64,000 nucleotides of DNA. Source: Blastocatellia bacterium. GTDB lineage: Bacteria > Acidobacteriota > Blastocatellia > Chloracidobacteriales > JADJPF01. The stretch covers positions 62,001 through 126,000 of the forward strand of contig JANWYG010000009.1 of the NCBI GenBank assembly GCA_025057015.1, given 5' to 3'. A program made the position numbers and the translations under genes. The notes under the pieces are model-generated. The model was not told the DNA's origin and ran no database searches. It saw only the letters and a program-made list of their open reading frames with translations. Numbering within the stretch: the stretch's first letter is position 1; each line of letters begins with the position of its first letter. This document shows, one piece after another, positions 51,841 through 61,637 of the stretch.

Positions 51841-54800
51841 CTACCACATACCCAACGGCTGGAAGTCCAACGAGTAGTTGAAAGTCTTCTTTACCTTGCC
51901 TTCAAGAAGTGAAGCACGCTGCTCATAATTCTGCCTATACTCATCACCTAACCTAGCAAGTAACTGTTTTTCATAGCGCAGTGCACGTTCATAGTAACCC
52001 TGCTTCTCAGAAGCTTCAGCCAGCAACCGCAGCAACGACACCTCATATTCCTCTAGCCTCGCAGCAGTAAGTTCACTCAAACTTGCCTCTAACCCTTTAA
52101 CGGCCCGCACCTTCAACTCTTGCGGGTTTGTAAATATCGATTCTTTATCAGCCAGATAAAATGCAGCTTCTATAAGTCCGGCGGATAGATTTGCCCTTAT
52201 ATGCTGCCACCTAGCAGGTTCTATCGTTAGACTATAACCTCGTTCAAAATGCGAAGAAGGATCCTCGCTCTTTATCTGCGCAAACAACTGCTGAGGAACA
52301 TTTCCCTGCCGCCTCTGCAAATCTATCTTCAAAACAGTTATCAGCGGATCGATAGAGTGTTCAGACAACTCTTCTAAAATATGTAATGCCTCTTTCCATC
52401 TATCGATTCTTAGCTCTATTACTCTAATAAGCCCAGCAGTCTCAGCATCCACTTGCGGATACTCTGCCAGCACCTGCGTCAAAACCGCATTTTTTGCGAT
52501 ACTAGGCGACATCTCTACAAATCTAGTAAGCAACATCAGAGCCGAAGTTCTATAGAAACTGTTCATATTTCCTGCTGCCAGAGCCTCTATAAGCAGCCTG
52601 ACTGCAGCTTGCATGTCCCCGCTTACTGCAAACAAGCGTGCTAACTCTAACCGATGTGACGCAGTATAGGCCACTACCTTTTCATACTCTGCAGCAAGAT
52701 CTAGCCTACCAGCCTTAGCTGCCATCTCAGCAGCAGCCATCAACATCTCCTGCGGCTTGAAAGTACTGCTATCAACATAGCTGCCTTCAGTAGAGGCAAT
52801 TGCAGCAAAGTAGTCAGCCAACTTATAGAGTAAATACTTGCTTGGATTACGAGCAGCTTCTGCCACCATCTCAACTGCCTTTAGGGCTCTATCTCTAGCA
52901 CCCCCTGCTAGTTCCGCAGACACATAACCTACAAAGTAGGCCACTTCGAGCTTGCCATTAGCAAGTAAGCCAGCATAAACCCGTGCCATCAAGTCATCGG
53001 CAGCTTCATTACTGACAAAGCTCTTCAGTAGCTTGCCAGCTTGCTGTGCCCTTTTAATCGAAGGCAGTTGACCTCGACGGCTCTGATATAGACCGCAGTA
53101 GTGCTCTATTGCTCGCATAGCCTCAGACTTGCGGCCCGTAGCCAACAGAGCTCTTATACGCAACAGCTTCACCTCGTCAGGTAACACTTCCCGCCCAAGA
53201 TAAGGCTTCTCGAGGCCATTAAGTATTCCAAAAGCATCAGCAGCACTACCCTTGTCCAAAAGTAGCTCCGCCAGTTTTAGCCTTAGAGTGAGCCACCTTG
53301 GAAGATTGGTCTCCCAATGACCTTGTGACAGGTCAATATATTCATTCTCAGCCAGTTCATACTCGCTTCCATAAACATTAAAAGCTACATTTCGCGCTAT
53401 CAAGAAGCCTCTAAAACCGGGGTTATAATCCGACACTACAACAGGAGTAAGCGCTACTAGTCGCTCCAGCAATACCCTTCGATCGCCTAGCTCGGCCTCT
53501 AACATAGCCGTAAGGAACTGCTCCAACCTATCCTTAGAAACTGCAGCAGCGGCATCAGCAAGTTTCGAGACAACGTCTCTATCTGTCTGAGCTATCAGTT
53601 TGATAGGTTCTACCAAGTCAGCTATAGGAGTAGCTGACGAAATGCTCTTGATAAGTCGCTCATTAACAGCAACAGCAGCTTCCTCTGCCAGTCCAAACTT
53701 GCTCATCAGCTTAAAATACTCCACAAGGGTTTTAGGCTCAGCCTCTCGGCAAGCCTCACTCCAAATTTGCTTTGCAGAATTTTTATTGCCCATCCGCCAA
53801 TAAGCTTCCCCAAGTTCTAACTTCAAAGAAGGTGAGGAGGGCTCAAGCGCAAGAGCAAGTTTGAAATGTTCTACGGCACGCCCATACTCAGACGAAGACA
53901 AATAGAGACGAGCCAACTTAGCCTGCATTGAAGCATCTCTTGGTCGAGCTTCTATCTGCGCAAGTAAAAACTCACGCGAAGGACCGCGTCTGCCAGATTC
54001 TAGTAACCACCTGCCATAGAGATATGCAACCGCAAAGAAGTTGTAACCCTTAGCTGCACCACTACGTCCCTTAGCCGCAACAAGTTGGCCTATACGCACT
54101 GTGCCCAGCGCACGCTCGAATGTCTGCGCCGCTAGGTCAGAAAAGTCTCGCATCAGCAAAGCGACCTCACCAGTCCTAGATAACTGCCATTCCTCTGACA
54201 GCGACACAGATGCTATAGCCTTGTAAGCTAAGTCCCTTTCTCCACGTCTTACCAGAAACCTTATAAGCTGTAGCTTAAAAGGGCTATACTGTTCCACTAA
54301 AGCCTCAAGCTCGCTGCGATTGTTTAGCAGCAGTAACTCAAAATACCTAGCTATGTACTCATCATCAGTTGTGACTAGGTTTCCTACCATAGAACGGTAG
54401 TAGTCTCTTAGTGCTGAGAGCTCACCTTCGGTATCATTTAGGTAACGACATAACACTGCTAACCGACGAGCATAGTCAAACTTCGTCCTATAGAGATCTC
54501 GCTTGTACTCTCTCTGTAAAAGCTCCTTACATCGCTCAAATAAACCCAGATCGAAGTAGAAATCAGCACATGCTCTCAGCGCTAAATGATACTCATCAGC
54601 CTTCTCAAGTGGTGCCCGAGCAAGCCGTCTAAGTAGTACCATCTCAACTATCCTTCCTATTCCACAGCGCTGAGCCAGTCTAAATAGCACTTCCTCCCGC
54701 CGAATCGTCAGCTCGTCGGTAACTGAAGAGGGTAGGCTTGTCTCAATAAGTGACTCAAGCTGTTTGGCTTCCCCACCTCGTGCACTCTCAAATCGCAGTA

Positions 54801-57800
54801 CTGCAATCGCATCAGGTATAGCCTCATCAATCTCAGCTAAGTTGCGTCTCACCTGTTCCTTATTCGCAGAGGTACTCAGGGCTGCTTCCGTCAATGAACG
54901 CAGTCGCCAGAGTTCTTTATAGAGTTCAATCAAACTTATACCTTTGTCAGCTAGCTCCTTTGCATAGTTACCTATTAAATAGCTCGTGATGTATCCTTGT
55001 GAAAGAGCCTTCTCGTATGCCTTTATCTGTTCAAGGTAGTACTCCGATCGTGAAATGGTGCTGTAGCTGCGCAAAAAGTCCTTTGCAACTACAACCTGAG
55101 TTTGTCGTGAAAGCTGTCTAACTTTCTGTGCAAGAAACAGATACGATTGGTTATTGCGAGCTATTTTGCTTAAGGTCTCCAGTTCAGCTAAGGCTTCACT
55201 AAACCGCCGCTGCTGCAGTAAACAGTCAGCATACGCCAAACGCAAATCCAGTCTTTGAGGTTCCTTAGAGAGTGCCCGAGCGTATTCAGTACCAGCAGTC
55301 GCCCAATCCTGCTCTTGCTCGTATATCTTCGCTAAAATGAGATTCCATCTATAGTTTCTCGGTGACTCTGTACAAGCACGCAAGTAGTAACCTTTCAATT
55401 GCTGCAGATGACCATGCCGTTTGGCATAAGCAAAAGCATCTCCCAAAATAGCATCATTGTTAGGATCAGCGTTTAACAATGCTATATAACTCTGTACTAT
55501 CGCTTCAGAGTCTCCTAGAGCCAGATACTTGCTCAGCATAAGGTTTCTTATAGAGTAAAGAGTGCTGCGTAGCTTATCCTCGTCATCTATCGATGTAGTA
55601 GCGTGCCTGATTAGCTCTTCTTCTAGTTGCTTAAGCTCAGGTAACTTTTTCTGCTTAACCAAGCTTTCTGCAAGTCGCGAGTAAACCACCTCATTGAGCG
55701 GGCTTCTTGCGTACAGTAATCGCAGAGTCTCTTCCTCTTGCGCTAGTTTCGAGTCAAGTGCCTGATAAGTAGCCAGTTCTAATCCCAGTTCGTATTGAAA
55801 CTTGCCCACAGCACGATCTACAGACTTCGCAAGCAGATCAAGCACTTTTGCTCGCTCATTCATCCGCCAAAAAAACCGCACAGCAGACCTAATAAGGCCA
55901 TAGTTGGTAGGATATTCAGCTAGCAGGCTTTCATACTGAGCTTCAGCTTGTTTTGCCAAGCCTTTCTGCTCATATGCGTTAGCAAGGTATATCCCATAAG
56001 CAAGACGCGGTAACCCTTTTGGTGAAACTGCCACCAATCGCTCTAGAACTCGTACTTCATCTTCAACTAGACCCTCGCGAGAAAAAAACCTCCTAGCAAG
56101 ATCCAGAAACTCTACGTCACTACTAGTTTGAACATACTTTCGAAAGAAAGAGGCAGAGGCAATTATATCTATTTCACCAAGTAGTAGAGCATAATTTAAA
56201 AGTAATCTGCAGAATTTCTTGCTATCATTTTGGAAATTTTTTAAGCTACTTTCTACCGTAGAATCGATCAAATTACGAAGCTGTTTACTTTTCTGAGCAA
56301 GTACCTGCAAGCGGTCTCTACCGCTGCCATACGAGCTTTCAGCAAGAGCATTTACATACTCAGCCACAGCGCGAGCATAATCTCTTTTGCCTTCATAAAT
56401 CGCACCTGCTTGAAAGGCGTACAGATAGGGCTGCTTTGTCTGCTGACGCAGTTGTCCTATTACCTGCAAGGCTTCATCATAGTGATAGTAATCCCAATAA
56501 ATGCTGGCAACGGTCAGATACATATCTGCATCGCCCTTGCCAAGAGCTAATAGAGAGTTCCAATATTGCCTAGCGCTGTCGAAATCGCCTAGCTCTGCAT
56601 AAATCTCACCAATAGCCGTCTTCAGAGCCTCATCTGCAGGATAGATTTCAGACAAACTCTTCTTTACCTCTATAGCCTCTTCAAGCATCTTAGAATCTCT
56701 TTGACCAAGCGACCTGAGTAGTATAGCTAGATCATTGGCATACTCTTTATTCCCAGGATATGACGCAACAAGTTTACGGTAGGAAGCTACAGCAGATTCA
56801 AAGTCAGAAAGCCACATAGAGGCATCCGCGACAAACTTCTCATAAGCAAATGCTGTTGGACTATCTCCTGTAACTTTCAACCTCGCCTTTTCCCTATAAG
56901 AAGCAATCTCGCCAGACCTTGCCAGCATTTCTAAACATTCTTGTTTAGTGCCATTAAAATAGTATCTAAAGACTAATTCGCGATATTTCGGATTACTTTC
57001 ACCAAACTTTCTATAGTACTTCAGTAGACCTTTTAGAAAAGACTTGTTTGCTGGAAATCGTTCGTTTGCAAGAGTGTACAGCCGTAGATAGAGTTCACGA
57101 TCAGCACTTTCCTGATCGTTTAATTCGACGACCTTCTCTAAATAATCCTGCAAGTCGGCCTCATCGAGAAGTCTAGCTAGCTGCTGCGAAATTTCTAGAA
57201 ACTCTTTATACCGCTGCTGTCGAATATACCAACGCGCAAGCCTCGCTTGCCAAGATTTATCCTGCCCCAAAGCCCTAAGCGCAGCATTATAGACTTCCAG
57301 CTGCTCTTCTATCAGGCCCTGTTCTGACAGCCAAGCAAGAAACTTCTCGTATAAACCTTCCTCATTAGGATGCTTCTTTATCTGCGACCAGTAAAACTGC
57401 AGTACCTTCTGAGGCTCTTCGTTCGCAACAAGCACACCAACGTATTTCTCAAAGACTTGTTGATAAGTGACCTTAGTACCAAGGCTCGTAGCAAGTACCA
57501 AATCGAGATTGACCTCAGTCGGTCTATAAGCACGTTCGATATATTCTGCATAGCTAGAATCATAACTAGCTCCGTCGGCCGCAGATTCCTGTTGGACAGA
57601 GTTATAATCTTCGTAGGTAACTTCTCCAAACTGGGTAAGCGATAGATATGTCAGGCTCGGATTCAGTAAGCGGCTGGTTTTATCAGCATACTCTTTTTCA
57701 ACTCTTATGAGCGGTCTACCACGTTTACTTAGCAGATCCAGTAGTTGCTCATAAAGACTATAAGCTTTGTCCTTCTGTCCGAGTTTGACATAAACATCTG

Positions 57801-59277
57801 CTACCTTGCTAAGAGCGCTAGCAAAGTAAGGCGAGCGGCGAGCATCAAGAGAGAGCATCTCAGCTACTAGCTTATCTAACAGCACTTCTTGGCCTGTTTC
57901 GGCCAATACCTCACACATTTTCGCATACATTGCAGGAAGGACCGTAGAGTCAGGTTTTTCTTTCCTATAAGCTTCGAGGAGGTAGTAAGCCAGAGCCCTG
58001 TTAAAGTGCAGATCGGCTGCTCTATCTAATTTACCATACTCACGCTGCAAGTTTACGTCGGCAAGTATCAAAGAAAGTATGCCGCCAAGTGCTCCCGGTG
58101 TACGTTCACTACGAGCTATGTCTTCATAAATTCCTATGTTGCCTGACGACAAAATGCTACGCTCGTAACGGCCATCTGCTAAAGTGACAAACAAACGATA
58201 AAGTATCTCAGCAAGTTGTGTGCTACCTTGCTTGAGCCCACCTGTTATGTACAAAGTGTAGAAATAACGCGAGGCTTTGTCTGTACGGCCTGCTGCAAGC
58301 ATTAGCTGTGCAAGCGTCAAAAGCTCGTCTTGCGTCCAGTTTGATTGACGCGCGCTTTCGAGCCTTTCTATGACTTTCATAGAGTTATAGCGATCGACTC
58401 GATAGTACCAAAGATGGAAAAGGCGCATCGCCAAGCGAAAATCGGCCGGATTGTTAAAGAAGCTGCGCTCAAGCTCCAGCCTATAGGCTCTTAGCCTGTT
58501 GTTAGCGCTTAGAAACTCGTAGAACTCGTAGCTTAAATCAGACGACCAGAAGACATCGAAATGGTCTATGAGAAACTTCTCTGCATCATCAATTCTGTCA
58601 GTAAGCTTTAGCAACTCAAAATTCTTGCGGACAAAGTACTCTCTATGCTGAGGATATTTCTGCTCATACTGAGCTAAAAAAGGTGGTATACGGTCATACA
58701 GCTCATTTCCCTGCAGGTACTCAATCAAGCGCTCGAAGAGGTCAAACTCGCTTTCGGTAAATACAGTTTCCCGTGGATCAAAGTAGACCTCGAGTGAATG
58801 TTGTTGAGCGAGCTGCAGTAACTCTGCAAACAGGGAAGAGCGTTCTTCTATAGGCACCTGCCCGATCAATCTCTTTAACACCCTGACTTCATCTGCATAC
58901 TGCGCCCTTGAGTGATAAAACTCTGCAAGCTTTCTGAGCATCTCCGGCGAAGGAGAAGTTTCGACAAGTTTATTCATCTCTGCTTCTGCTCGAGCAAAAT
59001 CTTTTATCTCAACGAGCTTATCAACAAGAGCCAGCCTGAGAGAAACATTTTCAGGATATTTTGCTAACAACTGGCTAACTTGATCGACAGTTTGCAGCGC
59101 AGGCCTAGGCATTCGTGCTAGAACACCAAAAAACTCAACCTCAGCGTAGAGAGCCTTATCTAGCTCCATATCAACCGATGAAGGCGAACTGACCGCAAGC
59201 TTTGCCCGCGTGCTATGTTCAACTTGTAAGACTAGAACTATAGACACGCACAAAAAGACAAATAATCTGCTTTTCAT
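51841..59277 (-). CDS. Giant secreted TPR protein (2478 residues)
   Basis: The protein has 2478 residues (roughly 280 kDa) with a signal peptide (MKSRLFVFLCVSIVLVLQVEHSTRA). Almost the whole length is tandem helical repeats of TPR/SEL1 type, for example LRLALVDKLVEIKDFARAEA, AIYWDYYHYDEALQVIGQLR-like units and ELGEAYWRMGNKNSAKQIW. No catalytic domain, membrane helix or sorting signal is evident, and the end (NYSLDFQPLGMW) is short. Such a long solenoid would make a scaffold or docking surface in the periplasm or outside. Its start overlaps the VIT-VWA gene by 4 bases, which implies coupled production. Confidence 0.85.
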   Translation of the reverse strand: MKSRLFVFLCVSIVLVLQVEHSTRAKLAVSSPSSVDMELDKALYAEVEFFGVLARMPRPALQTVDQVSQLLAKYPENVSLRLALVDKLVEIKDFARAEAEMNKLVETSPSPEMLRKLAEFYHSRAQYADEVRVLKRLIGQVPIEERSSLFAELLQLAQQHSLEVYFDPRETVFTESEFDLFERLIEYLQGNELYDRIPPFLAQYEQKYPQHREYFVRKNFELLKLTDRIDDAEKFLIDHFDVFWSSDLSYEFYEFLSANNRLRAYRLELERSFFNNPADFRLAMRLFHLWYYRVDRYNSMKVIERLESARQSNWTQDELLTLAQLMLAAGRTDKASRYFYTLYITGGLKQGSTQLAEILYRLFVTLADGRYERSILSSGNIGIYEDIARSERTPGALGGILSLILADVNLQREYGKLDRAADLHFNRALAYYLLEAYRKEKPDSTVLPAMYAKMCEVLAETGQEVLLDKLVAEMLSLDARRSPYFASALSKVADVYVKLGQKDKAYSLYEQLLDLLSKRGRPLIRVEKEYADKTSRLLNPSLTYLSLTQFGEVTYEDYNSVQQESAADGASYDSSYAEYIERAYRPTEVNLDLVLATSLGTKVTYQQVFEKYVGVLVANEEPQKVLQFYWSQIKKHPNEEGLYEKFLAWLSEQGLIEEQLEVYNAALRALGQDKSWQARLARWYIRQQRYKEFLEISQQLARLLDEADLQDYLEKVVELNDQESADRELYLRLYTLANERFPANKSFLKGLLKYYRKFGESNPKYRELVFRYYFNGTKQECLEMLARSGEIASYREKARLKVTGDSPTAFAYEKFVADASMWLSDFESAVASYRKLVASYPGNKEYANDLAILLRSLGQRDSKMLEEAIEVKKSLSEIYPADEALKTAIGEIYAELGDFDSARQYWNSLLALGKGDADMYLTVASIYWDYYHYDEALQVIGQLRQQTKQPYLYAFQAGAIYEGKRDYARAVAEYVNALAESSYGSGRDRLQVLAQKSKQLRNLIDSTVESSLKNFQNDSKKFCRLLLNYALLLGEIDIIASASFFRKYVQTSSDVEFLDLARRFFSREGLVEDEVRVLERLVAVSPKGLPRLAYGIYLANAYEQKGLAKQAEAQYESLLAEYPTNYGLIRSAVRFFWRMNERAKVLDLLAKSVDRAVGKFQYELGLELATYQALDSKLAQEEETLRLLYARSPLNEVVYSRLAESLVKQKKLPELKQLEEELIRHATTSIDDEDKLRSTLYSIRNLMLSKYLALGDSEAIVQSYIALLNADPNNDAILGDAFAYAKRHGHLQQLKGYYLRACTESPRNYRWNLILAKIYEQEQDWATAGTEYARALSKEPQRLDLRLAYADCLLQQRRFSEALAELETLSKIARNNQSYLFLAQKVRQLSRQTQVVVAKDFLRSYSTISRSEYYLEQIKAYEKALSQGYITSYLIGNYAKELADKGISLIELYKELWRLRSLTEAALSTSANKEQVRRNLAEIDEAIPDAIAVLRFESARGGEAKQLESLIETSLPSSVTDELTIRREEVLFRLAQRCGIGRIVEMVLLRRLARAPLEKADEYHLALRACADFYFDLGLFERCKELLQREYKRDLYRTKFDYARRLAVLCRYLNDTEGELSALRDYYRSMVGNLVTTDDEYIARYFELLLLNNRSELEALVEQYSPFKLQLIRFLVRRGERDLAYKAIASVSLSEEWQLSRTGEVALLMRDFSDLAAQTFERALGTVRIGQLVAAKGRSGAAKGYNFFAVAYLYGRWLLESGRRGPSREFLLAQIEARPRDASMQAKLARLYLSSSEYGRAVEHFKLALALEPSSPSLKLELGEAYWRMGNKNSAKQIWSEACREAEPKTLVEYFKLMSKFGLAEEAAVAVNERLIKSISSATPIADLVEPIKLIAQTDRDVVSKLADAAAAVSKDRLEQFLTAMLEAELGDRRVLLERLVALTPVVVSDYNPGFRGFLIARNVAFNVYGSEYELAENEYIDLSQGHWETNLPRWLTLRLKLAELLLDKGSAADAFGILNGLEKPYLGREVLPDEVKLLRIRALLATGRKSEAMRAIEHYCGLYQSRRGQLPSIKRAQQAGKLLKSFVSNEAADDLMARVYAGLLANGKLEVAYFVGYVSAELAGGARDRALKAVEMVAEAARNPSKYLLYKLADYFAAIASTEGSYVDSSTFKPQEMLMAAAEMAAKAGRLDLAAEYEKVVAYTASHRLELARLFAVSGDMQAAVRLLIEALAAGNMNSFYRTSALMLLTRFVEMSPSIAKNAVLTQVLAEYPQVDAETAGLIRVIELRIDRWKEALHILEELSEHSIDPLITVLKIDLQRRQGNVPQQLFAQIKSEDPSSHFERGYSLTIEPARWQHIRANLSAGLIEAAFYLADKESIFTNPQELKVRAVKGLEASLSELTAARLEEYEVSLLRLLAEASEKQGYYERALRYEKQLLARLGDEYRQNYEQRASLLEGKVKKTFNYSLDFQPLGMW

Positions 59278-61637
59278 AAGCTCGCCCCTATGATTTCTAC
59301 CTCTATTTCTACTTGAGAGTTATTGTGGGCAAAATCTTCTGCACAGACCAAGAGAAAGTATTTACCGGCAGGTATGTCGCTAGGAATTCTGATACTACCG
59401 ACAGAAAGCTTTTCCTGCGGCGACCATTGCAGGCGCACCGGCTGCGCACCATAAAATCTAGCCGTCAAAAGTGCAGTATCTGGATCAGCATCAACCTTTA
59501 TTTGCAACTGCTCGCCTGGCTTCAGCATGCTTCGTTCGACAAAGGCTTTAAGCCGTGGCGGATGGCTATCGATTACGAAGTTCTTCTCCTCTTCATAACC
59601 TCGGCCACTGCGGTCCGTCAGTATAAGCCTACACTTATACATCCCGTCAGGTATATTCTTGGGAGCTAGGAAACGACCCTGCCAGACACCCTCTGAAGCT
59701 AGATAAGTAAGCGGCAACACCAGTCCAAAAGGAAGAACAGCGGTAATAGCTACCACTGACGGATCAGCCTTTATCCGTATTACTGGATCTCCCGGTTGGA
59801 TGATTCGCGGTCGTAACAGCGACCGCGGTGCAGCTATAAAAGCAGTGTAAGGAGTAACAAACTTGTACTTTTGCGAAAGCCTAATGATTTCCTCTATTAG
59901 ATCGGCACGCTCACCTTCAAGATCTATTTTACGTAGCAAGGCATCGACCCGCGCACGTGCCCATAAACGCGGTAGGTGGTCGTGAGTAGTATCTAGCTCA
60001 GGCAACAGAATCTCACGAGTAACATCTACCTTACTTCCTCCATACATTCCGGAAATCTTAATCTGTTCAGTAGCGGGATTTTTGTACCTACCTACTATAG
60101 AAAAGCTAGACCCATCGAAAACAACCGCATTTGAGTCGTAATAGACATCATAAAGATTACTACTTGCCTCAAACTTAGGAGCATTTAGTGCCGACTGTCC
60201 TATCTTGTCAAAAAACAAGCTCAAAGCAAGAGACAGCTCTTCTGTTTCTCGATATTGTACATAATACCCTTGGCACTTTTTGACCAGCTCTTCTAGAAGA
60301 GTTTGCTGCACATCGCCACCTATGCCAAAAGCATAAAGTTTTAATTTCAGCTTGCGCTGCGCTGCTGCCGCTTCAAACTCAGTTGCTATCGGCTTGATTG
60401 AAAGTTCATCCAGCGTAGGATTAGCATCCGTAATTAGAATGATGCTAGCGTCCGACTTTAGCTGATTAATAGCAGCTCGCAAAGCAGCAACTATCGACGT
60501 ACCATTCCCCAGAGGAGTTTCGCGTACGAAGGAAAGAGCAGCATCTACATTCTCAGCCGTAGCTGCCACGGCAGATACTGAAAACGACTTAGCCACTTCA
60601 TTAAAAAGTATTACATTGAAAGTGTCCTGTGGGCGCAGCTTGTGCAGGAAAGCTTCCACGGCTTCATACGCACGAATTATCTTCTCGCCATGCATAGACA
60701 GCGACGTATCAAGCAAGACAATTATTTGTCGCGGAGGCAAACTATCAGCAGTACCAGCCAAACGTTGAACTGCTGACTTTCCCGATAGGTTATATATAAC
60801 AGTAGCTTGAAAGTAGCCTTCGGGCTGGCGATCTATTCGCGTCGGATCGCGCAAATCATAAGCGGTTATTCGCTGCGGTGAGCGATAAGCTGCAAAACTT
60901 ACATCAGAACGCTCTACTTTGATAGCATATCTAAAAGACAGATCTTCATCTAAGTAGACATCCTGAGCTGAATACTCGGCTACAAACTCGCTATCACTTA
61001 TGGTCGTTATTTTCAAAGGATATCTCCTGGAAGATTCAATTAACTCGATCGGAAGATCATTGAGTACCCGTGCACGAAAAGAAAATTCTTTGACGCGCTG
61101 TTGTCGTCCTCCAGAAGGCTTGCAAGGAAAGCTAAATCCTACGGTTAGGCTGTCTACTGGCAGCATTTCGGTATACTCTAATTCGAGTCGCTTCGTACCA
61201 TATCCTGGAATAGGAGCTACTTTCACGTTGAATGCCGTAGCGGTACCTTGCTCATCATCTTGCGTAAGTAGTCCTGGATCTATGCGTGGGCTTTTTATCT
61301 GCGCATATACTTCTTCTGCGCGAGCCTTTTCCATCACTACCGCAGGCAGTCGCACGAGCCCGTCCCAAACGGCAAAGTCAGCTACCGTAGCTCTTGGTGG
61401 CAAGTCAAACAGATATTTTCCTTCGAGCGTACGCCCGACATGGCTTGCAAACACTTGTGTAACAGTAACATAGGCATGCTGATTATCTATTTTTGCCTCC
61501 ACTACCATCTTATCAAGCGAAAGCACCGAGTCATCAGGTCTACCGATGTCAGTAGCTATCAATATTCCTGAATCCGTTCTAGCTACAGCGGTGAAGTAAA
61601 CCAACGCAGCAGTAAATAACAAGGCACTTCTTTTCAT
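59274..61637 (-). CDS. Secreted VIT and VWA domain protein
   Basis: The protein has 787 residues with signal peptide MKRSALLFTAALVYFTAVA. A VIT domain (about 30-160; ATVADFAVWDGLVRLPAVVMEKARAEEVY) is followed by a VWA domain at about 305-480, with the metal site DTSLSMHGE, a Thr in GNGTSIVAAL and LITDANPT. After a helical stretch (ARARVDALLRKIDLEGERAD) come two or three Ig-like beta domains. VIT-VWA proteins bind other proteins in a metal-dependent way. It overlaps both neighbours by 4 bases. Confidence 0.92.
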   Translation of the reverse strand: MKRSALLFTAALVYFTAVARTDSGILIATDIGRPDDSVLSLDKMVVEAKIDNQHAYVTVTQVFASHVGRTLEGKYLFDLPPRATVADFAVWDGLVRLPAVVMEKARAEEVYAQIKSPRIDPGLLTQDDEQGTATAFNVKVAPIPGYGTKRLELEYTEMLPVDSLTVGFSFPCKPSGGRQQRVKEFSFRARVLNDLPIELIESSRRYPLKITTISDSEFVAEYSAQDVYLDEDLSFRYAIKVERSDVSFAAYRSPQRITAYDLRDPTRIDRQPEGYFQATVIYNLSGKSAVQRLAGTADSLPPRQIIVLLDTSLSMHGEKIIRAYEAVEAFLHKLRPQDTFNVILFNEVAKSFSVSAVAATAENVDAALSFVRETPLGNGTSIVAALRAAINQLKSDASIILITDANPTLDELSIKPIATEFEAAAAQRKLKLKLYAFGIGGDVQQTLLEELVKKCQGYYVQYRETEELSLALSLFFDKIGQSALNAPKFEASSNLYDVYYDSNAVVFDGSSFSIVGRYKNPATEQIKISGMYGGSKVDVTREILLPELDTTHDHLPRLWARARVDALLRKIDLEGERADLIEEIIRLSQKYKFVTPYTAFIAAPRSLLRPRIIQPGDPVIRIKADPSVVAITAVLPFGLVLPLTYLASEGVWQGRFLAPKNIPDGMYKCRLILTDRSGRGYEEEKNFVIDSHPPRLKAFVERSMLKPGEQLQIKVDADPDTALLTARFYGAQPVRLQWSPQEKLSVGSIRIPSDIPAGKYFLLVCAEDFAHNNSQVEIEVEIIGASL